Translations under genes and position numbers: made by a program | Assembly: GCA_003133225.1 (NCBI GenBank) | Contig: PKWL01000137.1 | Location: forward strand, 1 to 64,000 | Reading direction: 5' to 3' | Length of the DNA: 64,000 bases | DNA from: Janthinobacterium sp. | GTDB taxonomy: Bacteria; Pseudomonadota; Gammaproteobacteria; Burkholderiales; Burkholderiaceae_D | In this document: positions 34,182-44,800 of the stretch, piece after piece | How the letters are laid out: each line of letters starts with the position of its first letter | Numbering within the stretch: position 1 is the first letter of the stretch | The notes under the pieces: generated by a model | Database searches by the model: none | Told to the model about the DNA's origin: nothing | Seen by the model: only the letters and a program-made list of their open reading frames with translations

Positions 34182-35366
34182 TTAATTGCTTTCCGAAAAC
34201 AATTCGCGACCGATCAGCATACGGCGAATTTCGCTGGTGCCGGCGCCGATTTCATACAGCTTGGCGTCGCGCCATAAGCGGCCGGCCGGATAGTCGTTAA
34301 TATAACCATTGCCGCCCAGTGCCTGGATCGCTTCCCCCGCCATCCAGGTCGCCTTCTCGGCACTATACAAGATCGCGCCGGCGGCGTCCTTGCGCAACTG
34401 GCGCACGGCTTCCGGGGTCTTGGCGCGATCGCATGCCTGGCCCACGGCATAAACATAGGCTTTGCATGCCATCATGGTCGAATACATGTCGGCCAGTTTT
34501 CCTTGCATGAGCTGAAATTCGCCGATCGCTTGCCCGAATTGCTTGCGCTCGTGCACATAGGGCAGCACCAGATCCAAACACGCTTGCATGATGCCGAGCG
34601 GTCCGCCGGACAGAACGGTACGCTCAAAATCGAGTCCGGACATCAAGACGTTGACGCCCTTGCCCAAGCCGCCGAGCACGTTTTCGGCCGGTACTTCGCA
34701 ATCTTGGAACACCAGTTCGCCCGTATGCGAACCGCGCATGCCCAGCTTGTCGAGTTTTTGCGCGATCGAGAAGCCTTTGAACTGTTTCTCGATCAGAAAG
34801 GCCGTCATGCCGCGCGCGCCCGCTTCCAAGTCGTTCTTGGCATAAACGACGAGCACGTCCGCATCGGGGCCGTTGGTGATCCACATTTTGGTGCCATTTA
34901 AGACCCAACGATCGCCCTTCCAGTCGGCGCGCAGTTTCATGCTGACGACGTCGGAGCCGGCATTCGGCTCCGACATCGCGAGCGCGCCGATGTGTTCACC
35001 GGTCACCAGTTTTGGCAGGTAGCGGGCTTTTTGCTCGTCCGTCCCGTTGCGCTTGATTTGGTTGACGCAAAGGTTCGAATGCGCGCCATAGGACAGGCCG
35101 ACGGCAGCGGAGGCGCGCGAAATTTCTTCCATCGCCACGATATGGGCCAGATAACCCATGCCGCTGCCGCCGTATTGTTCGTCGACCGTGATGCCGAGCA
35201 CGCCCAAGTCGCCCATCTTGCGCCACAGGTCCATCGGAAACTGGTCGGTACGGTCGATTTCAGCGGCGCGCGGCGCAATTTCCGCTGCGGCAAAATGTTG
35301 AATCGTTTCACGTAGAGCGGCGATATCTTCGCCATGATTGAAGCTTAAGCCTGGGAGATGGAGCAT
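34182..35366 (-). CDS. liuA: Isovaleryl-CoA dehydrogenase
   Basis: 394 residues. First dedicated step of leucine catabolism, isovaleryl-CoA to 3-methylcrotonyl-CoA, with electrons passed to ETF. Markers: [79 protein letters not shown], and the isovaleryl-CoA dehydrogenase-specific Glu in [20 protein letters not shown]. The end [20 protein letters not shown] and [17 protein letters not shown] is intact. A LiuR-like box and a TTTACG-17-TATGAT promoter lie about 45-80 bp upstream. Confidence 0.94.
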   Translation of the reverse strand: MLHLPGLSFNHGEDIAALRETIQHFAAAEIAPRAAEIDRTDQFPMDLWRKMGDLGVLGITVDEQYGGSGMGYLAHIVAMEEISRASAAVGLSYGAHSNLCVNQIKRNGTDEQKARYLPKLVTGEHIGALAMSEPNAGSDVVSMKLRADWKGDRWVLNGTKMWITNGPDADVLVVYAKNDLEAGARGMTAFLIEKQFKGFSIAQKLDKLGMRGSHTGELVFQDCEVPAENVLGGLGKGVNVLMSGLDFERTVLSGGPLGIMQACLDLVLPYVHERKQFGQAIGEFQLMQGKLADMYSTMMACKAYVYAVGQACDRAKTPEAVRQLRKDAAGAILYSAEKATWMAGEAIQALGGNGYINDYPAGRLWRDAKLYEIGAGTSEIRRMLIGRELFSESN

Positions 35367-35410
35367 GTCGTCCTCGTGGGTTAGACAGTGGATGGGCGGG
35401 TGAAATACCC

Positions 35411-35446
35411 ATCATACGCGGGTGTGACGTTAACGTAAACGTAAAG
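35411..35446 (-). promoter_or_regulatory. liuA promoter with LiuR-like box
   Basis: On the minus strand a -35 TTTACG (35439-35434) and -10 TATGAT (35416-35411) are 17 bp apart. The box ACGTTAACGTAAACGTAAAG (35427-35446, plus strand) covers the -35. It differs by one base from the box inside ychJ and matches 16 of 20 bases of the one in front of liuR. It sits between liuR and liuA. Confidence 0.75.
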
Positions 35447-35536
35447 TAAGGCCAGCCCGCGTAGACGGGCAATCCGCCAAGTTTCTTTGGCATAAAATGA
35501 CAAAAATTAACGGCATTAGCGAGAAGATAGGGCGCT

Positions 35537-35959
35537 TTATTTCGCAATGGCCACTTTTTCTTCGTCCTTGATGGCGGCCAGCATGCGCTTGCATTCATTT
35601 TCGTGGGTCGCGATCTCAGCTAGCGCTCCTTCGATATCTTCGCGCTTTTGCTCTAGCGTCTCGCGATGTTGGGCCAGCACGCTCAAGAAGCGGTTCATCT
35701 GGGCCCTGGTATCCTTGGGCGAATCGTACATGTCGACAATGCTCTTGATCTCGGACAAGGCTAGGGCGAGTCGCTTGCCACGCAAGGTCAGCTTTAAACG
35801 GGTACGATCGCGCGCAGTGTAGACGCGGTTGCGTCCCCCCGCGCCTTCGCGCTTCGGGCTTAGCAAGCCCTGGTCTTCGTAAAAACGGATGGTGCGTGCG
35901 GTAATATCGAATTCGCGCGCTAGTTCGGTGATGGTATAGGTCGGCATCTTGGTGGTCAT
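35537..35959 (-). CDS. liuR: LiuR, MerR-family regulator of leucine/isovalerate degradation
   Basis: 140 residues. N-terminal MerR helix-turn-helix: TITELAREFDITARTIRFYE DQ-type core with GLLSPKREGAGGRNRVYTARD, followed by the LiuR-like LALALSEIKSIVDMYDSP and a long coiled-coil dimer helix with ALAEIATHENECKRMLAAIK. The regulator activates or represses liu genes in response to a leucine-pathway intermediate in other proteobacteria. It is 170 bp upstream of liuA on the same strand. A matching box 70-90 bp ahead of its own start suggests autoregulation. Confidence 0.9.
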   Translation of the reverse strand: MTTKMPTYTITELAREFDITARTIRFYEDQGLLSPKREGAGGRNRVYTARDRTRLKLTLRGKRLALALSEIKSIVDMYDSPKDTRAQMNRFLSVLAQHRETLEQKREDIEGALAEIATHENECKRMLAAIKDEEKVAIAK

Positions 35960-36026
35960 GCTGTTAGAGTTCCTGTATCGAAAGCGATGGCCGACACGAA
36001 ATGCGCCTAGAATTCGCGCTTAACTT

Positions 36027-36046
36027 CCGTTGACGTCAACGTCAAC
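36027..36046. promoter_or_regulatory. LiuR-like box between liuR and the divergent hydrolase gene
   Basis: CCGTTGACGTCAACGTCAAC contains the perfect 12-bp palindrome GTTGACGTCAAC (36029-36040). It lies 68 bp ahead of liuR (leftward) and about 48 bp ahead of the metallo-hydrolase (rightward), so it may serve both. On the liuR strand TTGACG is followed after 19 bp by a weak -10 (AATTCT), the long spacer typical of MerR-controlled promoters. Confidence 0.7.
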
Positions 36047-36093
36047 TGCATTGTAGCGCGCCCGCCCGAAATGTGAATACGAAAGATCCGACA

Positions 36094-37152
36094 ATGAATT
36101 CTCTGGAATCGCAACTGACCTACCCGTTCGGCGATATGATGCCGGCCAGCGGCGAGGTCGTGCCCATTGTGCCCGGCTTGTCCTGGCTGCGCATGCCCTT
36201 GCCATTTGCCCTGAACCACATCAATTTGTGGCTGCTCAAGGACCGTTTTGGCGACGGGGGCGCGGACGGCTGGAGTGTCATCGATTGCGGCGTGGCCGAT
36301 GCTGCGACCAAGGCAGGCTGGGAGGCGGTTTTTTCTTCCGGTCTGGACAGCTTGCCGCTGCAGCGCGTGCTGGTCACCCATTGCCACCCTGACCATGTTG
36401 GACTGGCGGACTGGTTATGTCGCCGCTGGCAGGCACCATTGTGGATGACGGCCGCCGAATACGGTTTTGCGCGCATGATGGCGGCCGCCCTTCCCGGGGT
36501 CGACGGCACGGCCGCCTTGCCGCATTTCCAGCGGCATGGGCTGACCGATCCCGCGTATCTGCAACAAATGCAGGGACGCAAAAATTATTATCCGACCCTG
36601 GTGCCGGCAGTGCCGGCCGCTTTCACCCGCTTGCAAGATGGGCAGTTGCTGCAAATTGGCGCTCACAACTGGCGCGTCATTACCGGTTTTGGTCACGCGC
36701 CCGAGCATGCGGCGCTCTACAGCGCCGAGCTCAACGTCTTGATCTCGGGTGACATGGTGTTGCCGCGCATATCGACCAACGTGTCCGTGTTTGCGGTGGA
36801 GCCGGAAGCCAATCCGCTCCAGTTATATCTCGATTCCCTGGGAAAATTTGCTCATTTGCCGGAGGAGACGCTGGTGCTGCCATCGCACGGCAAGCCGTTT
36901 CGCGGCCTGCACACCCGCATCCGCCAGTTGCGCGAGCATCATGTTGAACGCTTGGCCGAAGTCATGCACGCTTGCGCGGAGTGGCAAACGGCGGCCGACA
37001 TTGTGCCATTGATGTTCCGGCGCGCCTTGGATTCACATCAGCTCAGTTTTGCCATGGGTGAAGCGCTAGCGCATTTGCATCAGCTGTGGCATGACCGAAT
37101 CGTGCGCCGTGAAACGGGTTCTGACGGCATCATACGCTTCCGTATAATGTAG
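36094..37152 (+). CDS. Metallo-beta-lactamase-fold hydrolase
   Basis: 352 residues from ATG 36094; a GTG at 36073 is possible. The metal motif THCHPDHVG (HxHxDH) follows the strand SVIDCGVADAATKAG; further ligands are His in GFGHAPEHAALY, Asp in VLISGDMVLP and His in LPSHGKPFRG. A C-terminal helical domain of about 90 residues resembles that of glyoxalase II-like or LACTB2-like members. Substrate unknown; a thioesterase role would suit the liu context. Divergent from liuR across the shared LiuR-like box. Confidence 0.85.
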   Translation: MNSLESQLTYPFGDMMPASGEVVPIVPGLSWLRMPLPFALNHINLWLLKDRFGDGGADGWSVIDCGVADAATKAGWEAVFSSGLDSLPLQRVLVTHCHPDHVGLADWLCRRWQAPLWMTAAEYGFARMMAAALPGVDGTAALPHFQRHGLTDPAYLQQMQGRKNYYPTLVPAVPAAFTRLQDGQLLQIGAHNWRVITGFGHAPEHAALYSAELNVLISGDMVLPRISTNVSVFAVEPEANPLQLYLDSLGKFAHLPEETLVLPSHGKPFRGLHTRIRQLREHHVERLAEVMHACAEWQTAADIVPLMFRRALDSHQLSFAMGEALAHLHQLWHDRIVRRETGSDGIIRFRIM

Positions 37153-37331
37153 AGCGGGAGCGGGCGGCCCCGTGCAAACGGTCTAAGCGAAGAGCGCAGG
37201 AGCGTTGCCTGCGCTCTCTGGCGCCAGCCATTGATCGGGCTTGGCCCGCCACCGCCGGCACGGACGACCGGGGATTTTTATTGCAATGCGTTCAAGTCAA
37301 TACTGCGCCGGGAACTAAAACAGTGCCAACC

Positions 37332-37739
37332 ATGAACTCTGCCAATGAACGCGCCAGCTTTAGCCAGCGACTGCAGCAGGCGCTCAAGAACGCCCACTAT
37401 TCTCCCGATAGCCCGACCCGATTGGCGCGCGAATTCAATGTCCGCTTCGACGGCCGTCCCATCACCGTGCACGCGGCCCGCAAGTGGCTGGTGGGCGAAG
37501 CTATTCCGACCCAGGAAAAGTTGCGCATGATCGCCACGTGGCTGGGTGTGGCGGCCGAATGGCTGCGTTTTGGGGGGCCGGAACTGGCCGCGCCGGCTGG
37601 CCAATCGCATAGTGGCCTGGCGCGGTTTGAGTCGGCGGACGTCCGATTAATTGCCGATTTACAGCGTCTGGACGAGCACCATCGGCAAATTGCGCGCGAA
37701 TTTATTCGCATGCTGGTCCGCTTAGCTTATCAAAAGTGA
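37332..37739 (+). CDS. Small HTH transcriptional regulator
   Basis: 135 residues from ATG 37332; upstream in-frame codons to 37281 are unconvincing. The N-terminal half carries an XRE/phage-repressor-like helix-turn-helix: FSQRLQQALKNAHYSPDSPT, then VHAARKWLVGEAIPTQEKLR and MIATWLGVAAEWLRFG. The C-terminal part (ADVRLIADLQRLDEHHRQIA) looks like a dimer helix. It is common in Oxalobacteraceae by recollection, but no target is known. No partner gene is adjacent. Confidence 0.75.
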   Translation: MNSANERASFSQRLQQALKNAHYSPDSPTRLAREFNVRFDGRPITVHAARKWLVGEAIPTQEKLRMIATWLGVAAEWLRFGGPELAAPAGQSHSGLARFESADVRLIADLQRLDEHHRQIAREFIRMLVRLAYQK

Positions 37740-37938
37740 CGCATTGCGGCATCTTGCTCGGGCGCTGGTGCCGGCCATGGGCCCGCCCAGGGGGGCTGCG
37801 CTGGCTGCCGAGGCTTTCCTGCCGGCCCCAAATAATTCTTTTGACCAATTATTGTAAGATGATCGGCGCGAAACCGAATAGTGGCCCATAATCACATGAG
37901 TTGTCAGCCCTGCCAGTGACTACGGAGCCAAGCATTTA

Positions 37939-38121
37939 ATGAGCGGTCTTATGAAAAGTAATTACAGCAATGTCGCGCAGCTAAAAGATTTGATGACCGT
38001 ACCGCCGATGACGGCCGCCCAGCACGCCGAAGTGATGCGCAAGCGCATCGCGCATCGCCGTATGGTCGAGGAGGCAAGGGACTTGAAGAAAGCCAGTAGC
38101 GGGCAATTTGAGCAAAGCTGA
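37939..38121 (+). CDS. 60-aa hypothetical protein
   Basis: 60 codons with GGAG 11 nt ahead of the ATG; the inner ATG at 37951 is an alternative. The product is basic and helical (AQHAEVMRKRIAHRRMVEEA) with no cysteine, no signal and no recognised family. The flanking 200 bp on each side have no other supported gene. It may be a small regulatory or nucleoid-type protein; the coding status is uncertain. Confidence 0.4.
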   Translation: MSGLMKSNYSNVAQLKDLMTVPPMTAAQHAEVMRKRIAHRRMVEEARDLKKASSGQFEQS

Positions 38122-38330
38122 GTCGGTTGCCGCGGTGAGCGCCGCTGGCGGCGGATTGGGGTGCATTTAGAGTCATGAAGAGCCGAGCCGGGCCGTCGTT
38201 TTTCCCGAACCGCCTTCTTCGCGCAGTAGCCTATTCAGACTGCCGGCGCCGAGCGCGCCATGGTTTGCCATGCGCTACGTGCCGGAAAACAGCAAATAAT
38301 CCAAAACAAACAATTCGCCGGTGGCGCGCG

Positions 38331-38933
38331 TCAAGGATGAGCCGCGCCAAGCGGCTCTAGGCCGCACCAGCGCGGCGTTGCGCACGGCGCAATGCCGAAC
38401 AAGTCGAGCACGCGCCCGATCGTGTGTTCGACCATCTGCGCGATGCTTTGGGGATGCAGATAAAAACTGGGCAGCGGTGGAAAAATGATGCCGCCCATTT
38501 CGGTAACGGACGTCATGTTGCGCAGATGCGCCAGGTTCAACGGGGTCTCGCGCACCATCAGCACCAGGCGGCGGCGCTCTTTCAAGATGACGTCGGCGGC
38601 GCGCGCTATCAAATTGTCGGACAAGCCGTGGGCCACGGACGCCAGCGTTTTCATCGAGCACGGCGCAATGATCATGCCATCGGACTGAAACGAACCGCTG
38701 GCGATGGATGCCGCCATGTCGCGCGCCTTGTGCACCACATGGGCCAGCGCCTCGACTTCGCGGCGCTGCATCCCGGTTTCTTGGTGCAGTGTCAACACGG
38801 CGGCATCGGACACGATCAGATGCGTCTCAACGCCCGGCATGCTGCCCAGTTGGCGCAGCAGACCTACCCCGTACACGGCGCCGGTAGCGCCCGTGATGGC
38901 GATGATGAGACGCTGCGGCTTGGGATCAGGCAT
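38331..38933 (-). CDS. ubiX: Flavin prenyltransferase UbiX
   Basis: 200 residues. Makes prenylated FMN, the cofactor for the decarboxylase UbiD in ubiquinone synthesis. Motifs: [20 protein letters not shown] at the N-terminus, [56 protein letters not shown] and [20 protein letters not shown]. It overlaps the 3' end of grxD by 8 bp, so they are cotranscribed. The protein is marginally longer than usual at the C-terminus. Confidence 0.94.
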   Translation of the reverse strand: MPDPKPQRLIIAITGATGAVYGVGLLRQLGSMPGVETHLIVSDAAVLTLHQETGMQRREVEALAHVVHKARDMAASIASGSFQSDGMIIAPCSMKTLASVAHGLSDNLIARAADVILKERRRLVLMVRETPLNLAHLRNMTSVTEMGGIIFPPLPSFYLHPQSIAQMVEHTIGRVLDLFGIAPCATPRWCGLEPLGAAHP

Positions 38934-39237
38934 TCAACAAGGTTTTCAGTGCGCCCGACTCGAACATCTCGTTCATGATGTCGGAGCCGCCAATGAATTC
39001 CCCGTTGACATAGAGTTGCGGAATGGTTGGCCAGTTCGAGAAATCCTTGATGCCCTGGCGCACAGCCGGGTCATCTAGCACGTTCACGGTGGTGACGTTT
39101 TCCATGCCGCACTCCTTCAGGATCTGAATGGCGCGGCCGGAAAAGCCGCACTGCGGGAACTGGGCGGTGCCCTTCATGAATAGCACGACAGGCGTGCCCG
39201 TCACAGTTTCTTTAATCCAGGTTTGTACGTCGCTCAT
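38926..39237 (-). CDS. grxD: Monothiol glutaredoxin Grx4/GrxD
   Basis: 103 residues, exact family length. The CGFS active site is in [14 protein letters not shown], the glutathione-binding residues in [20 protein letters not shown]. It ligates a [2Fe-2S] cluster as a dimer, also with BolA-type partners, and passes it on to target proteins; the ibaG gene of such a partner lies 20 kb away in this window. It overlaps ubiX downstream by 8 bp. Confidence 0.96.
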   Translation of the reverse strand: MSDVQTWIKETVTGTPVVLFMKGTAQFPQCGFSGRAIQILKECGMENVTTVNVLDDPAVRQGIKDFSNWPTIPQLYVNGEFIGGSDIMNEMFESGALKTLLNA

Positions 39238-39351
39238 AGCTGCCTCAAGTGGGAAAAAATAGAGATGGCGTCATTTTATAAGAAAACGCCGCACCGGGTA
39301 CGATCGATGCGTCGGGACGCAGCGATCGTTGTCAAAAAGGGAATTGGGCCG

Positions 39352-41691
39352 TCACGCTTTCAGCTTGGCGAAGGCGGCCGCCATGCTGCCGGCGCCAGCG
39401 TCACGCGTCTGCTGCTCGGCCAGATGCTTACGCTCGCTGCGGTTGGCGCGCTGCTCGGGCTTTTTGTCGGCCTGCGCCGCGCTGTCGGTCAAGCGCATGG
39501 TGAGCGCGATGCGTTTGCGTTTTTCATCGACTTCCAGCACTTTCACTCGCACCACCTGGCCCGCCTTGACCACCGTGTGCGGGTCCTTGACAAACGTGTT
39601 TGACAGTGCCGAGATATGCACTAGGCCATCTTGATGCACGCCGATGTCGACAAAGGCGCCGAACGCGGCCACATTCGTGACCACGCCTTCCAAAATCATG
39701 TCCGGGCGCAGGTCGCGCAGCTGCTCCACCCCTTCCTTGAAGGTGGCAGTGGTGAATTCCGGGCGCGGATCGCGGCCCGGCTTTTCCAGCTCCTTGAGAA
39801 TGTCGCTGATGGTCGGCACGCCGAACTCGGCATCGGCATACCTGGCCGGATCGAGGCTCTTGAGCAGACTGTTGTCGCCGATCACGGCCTTGATGTCTTT
39901 CCGGATATCGGCCAGGATCTTTTCCACCAAGGGATACGATTCCGGGTGGACCGCCGAGGTATCGAGGGGGTTGTCGCCGCCCATGACGCGCAAAAAACCG
40001 GCGGCTTGCTCAAAGGTCTTTTCGCCCAGGCGCGGCACCGCTTTGAGGGCCGCGCGCGAGGCGAACGCGCCCTTTTGATCGCGATAGGTGACGATGCCTT
40101 GGGCGACGCTGCCCGATAAACCCGACACCCGCGCCAGCAAGGGCGCCGAGGCCGTGTTGACGTCGACGCCGACCGCATTCACGCAATCTTCGACTACCGC
40201 GTCGAGCGCGCGCGCCAGCTGGGTCTGGCTTACGTCGTGCTGGTACTGGCCGACGCCGATCGATTTCGGATCGATCTTCACCAGTTCGGCCAGCGGATCT
40301 TGCAGGCGGCGCGCGATGGACACGGCACCACGCAAGGACACGTCCATGTCGGGCAGCTCGCGCGAGGCGAATTCGGACGCCGAATACACCGACGCGCCCG
40401 CTTCCGAGACGACGATCTTGATCAGGTTTAGTTCCGGACGGGCCTTGATCAAGTCTTGCGCCAGCCTGTCAGTCTCGCGCGAAGCGGTGCCATTGCCAAT
40501 TGAGATCAAGGACACGTGGTGCCTGGCGGCCAGCTGGGCCAAGGCATGCAAGGCTCCGTCCCAGTCGTTTTTCGGCTGATGCGGGTAGATGACCGCCGTC
40601 TCCATCACCTTGCCGGTGGCATCGACAACCGCGACCTTGACGCCGGTGCGCAGGCCGGGGTCAAGGCCCATGGTCGCGCGCGGGCCGGCCGGCGCTGCCA
40701 GCAGCAGCGCCTTCAGGTTCAGCGCGAACACATTGATTGCATCTTGCTCGGCCCGTTCGCGCAGCGCGCCCATCAATTCCGTTTCAAGATGCATGAAGCT
40801 CTTCACGCGCCAAGTCCAGCGCGCCGTGTCGGCCAGCCACTTATCGGCCAGGCGGCCTAGATTTTTGATGCCGAAGCGAACGGCAATGCGGCCTTCGCAC
40901 GGGTTGTGCGGGGCATCCCACTTTAGTTTTTCCACCTCCGTGTCAAGGCGCAAGGTGACGTCGAGGATTTGTTCGCGCCGTCCGCGCAGCAAGGCGAGCG
41001 CGCGATGGGAGGGCAAGGTGCCTATGCTTTCCGAATAATCAAAATAATCGCTGAATTTTTCGCCATCATTTTGCTTGCCTTCGAGTACCTTGGAGTCGAC
41101 GATGCCATGCTCTTGCACATAGGCGCGCAATGCCTGCAGCAAGGTGGCGTCCTCGGCGAAACGCTCCATAAGGACTTGGCGCGCGCCGTCCAACGCAGTT
41201 TTGGTGTCGGCCACGCCGGGATTGTTGCTGCCGTCACTCGTGACGAAGGGCGCGCGCAAATATTTTTCAGCTTCCAGCTCCGGATCGACCGTCGGGTCGG
41301 CCAAGAGACCCTCGGCCAATGGCGCCAGGCCCGCCTCGATCGCAATTTGCGCTTTGGTGCGGCGCTTTAGCTTATACGGCAGGTACAAGTCTTCCAGCCG
41401 GGTCTTGTCGGCGGCATGCAATACGGCCTCGTGCAATGGCGGCGTCATCTTGTTTTGTTCGGTGATCGAGGCCACGATGGCGCTGCGCCTTTCTTCCAGT
41501 TCGCGCAGATAGCGCAGCCGTTCTTCCAGTAGGCGCAACTGAATGTCGTCGAGGCCGCCAGTCGCTTCCTTGCGGTAACGGGCAATAAACGGAACGGTCG
41601 CCCCTTCGTCCAGTAGGGCGATAGCGGCAGCGACCTGGGCCGGCTTGGCGACGAGTTCGAGGGCAAGACGATGTTCAATTGAAGGCAGCAT
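39352..41691 (-). CDS. tex: Tex, RNA-binding transcription accessory protein
   Basis: 779 residues, standard length. Order: N-terminal helical Tex domain with [20 protein letters not shown], the YqgF/RuvC-like domain ([20 protein letters not shown]), HhH motifs ([20 protein letters not shown]), and a C-terminal S1 domain ([29 protein letters not shown]). Tex binds nucleic acid and associates with the transcription machinery. It is monocistronic; a short Lys/Arg/Gln-rich tail follows the S1 domain. Confidence 0.95.
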   Translation of the reverse strand: MLPSIEHRLALELVAKPAQVAAAIALLDEGATVPFIARYRKEATGGLDDIQLRLLEERLRYLRELEERRSAIVASITEQNKMTPPLHEAVLHAADKTRLEDLYLPYKLKRRTKAQIAIEAGLAPLAEGLLADPTVDPELEAEKYLRAPFVTSDGSNNPGVADTKTALDGARQVLMERFAEDATLLQALRAYVQEHGIVDSKVLEGKQNDGEKFSDYFDYSESIGTLPSHRALALLRGRREQILDVTLRLDTEVEKLKWDAPHNPCEGRIAVRFGIKNLGRLADKWLADTARWTWRVKSFMHLETELMGALRERAEQDAINVFALNLKALLLAAPAGPRATMGLDPGLRTGVKVAVVDATGKVMETAVIYPHQPKNDWDGALHALAQLAARHHVSLISIGNGTASRETDRLAQDLIKARPELNLIKIVVSEAGASVYSASEFASRELPDMDVSLRGAVSIARRLQDPLAELVKIDPKSIGVGQYQHDVSQTQLARALDAVVEDCVNAVGVDVNTASAPLLARVSGLSGSVAQGIVTYRDQKGAFASRAALKAVPRLGEKTFEQAAGFLRVMGGDNPLDTSAVHPESYPLVEKILADIRKDIKAVIGDNSLLKSLDPARYADAEFGVPTISDILKELEKPGRDPRPEFTTATFKEGVEQLRDLRPDMILEGVVTNVAAFGAFVDIGVHQDGLVHISALSNTFVKDPHTVVKAGQVVRVKVLEVDEKRKRIALTMRLTDSAAQADKKPEQRANRSERKHLAEQQTRDAGAGSMAAAFAKLKA

Positions 41692-41876
41692 GGCGGTTCC
41701 TAAGCGGTCAAGCTTGAAATGATACGCAATCGGCGCGATTGCGCCAGTCTTGACAGGGCAAAAGGACTGTGCTGGGGCAACTCTATGATCTCGAATAAAC
41801 CAAGCGCGCGTGTATGGCGGATAATATTGCCTGTTGACGATTCCGATATGGATGCCCAGACATCCTCCCCACCCTC

Positions 41877-44800
41877 ATGCGCCCTATGGATTTTACCCGC
41901 GACGACACTGCTGATGCCCCTGCCGCAGCCACGCCGGCAGCGACCCTGCCGTATGCGGTGACAACCTGGCTGCAGCGGGTGGACGCGGCCGCGCATCCGA
42001 AGGCGAGTCTGAACATTAGCGAGCCGGACCAGAGATTGAACCAACACTGCCTGATTTACGTGTTGGCCCCCACTAGCGGCGGACGCCACGTGGCGCTGTG
42101 TCTGTACAAGGCGCGCTTGCGCCCGAACGGCGAGTTGCTAACGGCCAGTCCGGTCAGCGAAATATTTTCTCTGCTGTCGGCGCCCCCGCTTTTCATGCAG
42201 CCGGAGGACGACGATCTGGTGCGCTTTTTTATCGCCATGCGCAGCGGCCAGAACTCGCACACCGGCAGCGCCACCGAGCCGAAAGGTAAGATCGGCGCAG
42301 CCCTCCTGCACATGTTGTCGGAACAGGGCAAACTGTTGTGGGCCAATTCCTGGAGCGACGTCGGCAACGGCCTCGTATACCCGCTGTTGGCCGGCCCCGT
42401 GCGCCAGGCCAGTCTGGCCTGGCGCGAGGAGGGCAAGCATTTGCGCTTGGGCTGGCAAGTGGCGGCGCCGGAAGGCGCCAGCCAGCACGGCGCCGACCAG
42501 ATCGATTTCATGTTGCCGACCGATCCGCCGTGGTACATCGATAACCTGTCTTGCGGCGTACTGGCATTACACCAGGGCGGCGCCGGCATCACCTTGCCGC
42601 AACTGCAAGCCCTGGTGGCGCAGGCGCCGCTGCTGACAGCGCACGACAAGGTGCGCGTGTCGCAGCAGCTGCTAGCGCACGGCTTGCAACGGCTGGTGCC
42701 GCTGCCCCAGCCACTGCCGCAACGGGTGCGCAGCGACGTGCCGCCGCAGCCTGTGCTGGCGCTAGGCAGCGCCCAGCTGGCCGACGAGCGCTGGCATGAC
42801 TATGCCGTGCTGTCCTATGATTACGATGGCGAGCGCGTTAGTTTCGACCCGTCCCAACGCGTGGTGCGGCAACAGGGTGCGCTCACCGAGATCATCGAGC
42901 GCAATGTGGGGGCGGAAGCGGCGGCGCTCTCTGACTTGACGGCGCTCGGCTTCAAGTGGCCGGCGACGGCGCCCTTGAGCGCGATGAAAGGGGCGTTGCG
43001 GCTGCCCGGTCAGGCCGAATGGCTGCGCTTCGCCGGGGCTGGTGTTGCCGCGCTGCAGGCGCGCGGTTGGCTGATTGAAAAAACAGCCAAATACCGCTAC
43101 GACGTGGCGCCGGTCGAGGATTGGTATGCCGACCTCAGGCAGCCGGCGGGCAGCGGCGCTGCCTGGTTCGAGTTGGAGCTGGGTATTGTGGTTAACATGC
43201 AACGGGTGCCGCTGCTGCCGGTGTTGGTGCAGCTGATCCGCAATGCGCCCAGCGATTTCAACCCGAAAACGCTGGCGGCCCATGCCGATGGCGACGAGAT
43301 GCTGGCAACGCTGCCTGACGGCCTGCGCGTGGCCTTGCCGTGGGGCCGCGTGAAACCCATCTTGAGCACGCTGGGCGAACTGTATTTCGGCGACAAGATC
43401 AAGACGGCCCTGCGTATGTCCGCTCTGGACGCCGCGCGCCTCGAGGAGTTGGCGCGCGGCGCCCAGCTGCGCTGGAGCGGCGGCGAGCCACTGCGCGAGA
43501 TGGGGCGCAAGCTGAGTCAATTTGGCGCGGCGCAAAAAGTGCTCGCTCCGGCCGGACTGCGGGCCACCTTGCGCGACTACCAGGCCGACGGCCTAGCCTG
43601 GATGCAGTTCTTGCGCCAGCATGATCTGGCCGGCATCCTGGCCGACGACATGGGCTTGGGCAAGACCGTGCAAACGCTGGCCCACATCTTGACCGAAAAG
43701 GAAGCCGGGCGCCTTTGCCATCCGGCGCTGGTGGTTGCGCCGACCAGCCTGATGGGCAACTGGCAAGACGAGGCCGCGCGCTTTGCCCCAGGCCTACGCG
43801 TGCTGCTGTTGCAAGGCAAGGATCGCCTGCAGCAATTTGAGCGGATCGACGCCTGCGACCTGGTGCTAACCACTTACGCGTTGCTGCCGCGCGATGAAGA
43901 AAAACTGCGCGAGCACGATTTCCATCTGGTGATCTTAGACGAGTCGCACTACATCAAGAACACCCGCTCCAAGGCGGCCCAGAGTGCGGGCCTGCTGCGC
44001 GCGCGGCACCGCTTGTGCTTATCTGGCACGCCGCTGGAAAACCATCTGGGCGAACTATGGTCACAGTTCCACTTTCTGCTGCCGGGCCTGCTGGGCGACG
44101 AAAAAACCTTCAACTCGGAGTTTCGTCATCCGATCGAACGCCAGGGCGATGCGCTCAAAAAAGCGCTGCTGAGCCAGCGCATCAAGCCTTTCCTGTTGCG
44201 CCGGACCAAGGACAACGTCGCCAAGGAGTTGCCGCGCAAGACAGAGATGGTGCGCAAGGTCGAACTCACCGGAGGCCAGCGTGACCTGTACGAAACGGTG
44301 CGACTGGCGATGGACCAGAAGGTGCGGGCGGAGATCGACAAAAAAGGCGTGGCGCGCAGCCAGATCGTCATTCTGGAAGCGCTGCTCAAGCTGCGCCAGG
44401 TGTGCTGCGATCCCCGCCTCGTGAAATCCTTGCCTTCGAAAAAGCAGACGGCGGGCTCGGCCAAGCTGATCGACCTCATGCAAATGGTGGAAGACTTGCT
44501 CGACGAAGGCCGCAAGATTCTCGTGTTTTCCCAATTTACCAGCATGCTCGCACTCATCGAGGAAGAGTTGGAAGCGCGCGGCATCGCCTACGCGTTGCTG
44601 ACCGGCGACACCAAGGACCGCGCGGCGCAGGTTGCTGCATTTCAACAAGGCGCCGTGCCCGTGTTCTTAATTAGCCTGAAGGCGGGCGGCGTCGGGCTGA
44701 ACCTGACGGCGGCCGATACCGTGATCCATTACGATCCTTGGTGGAACCCGGCCGCGGAAAACCAAGCCACGGACCGCGCCTGGCGCATCGGCCAGGACAA

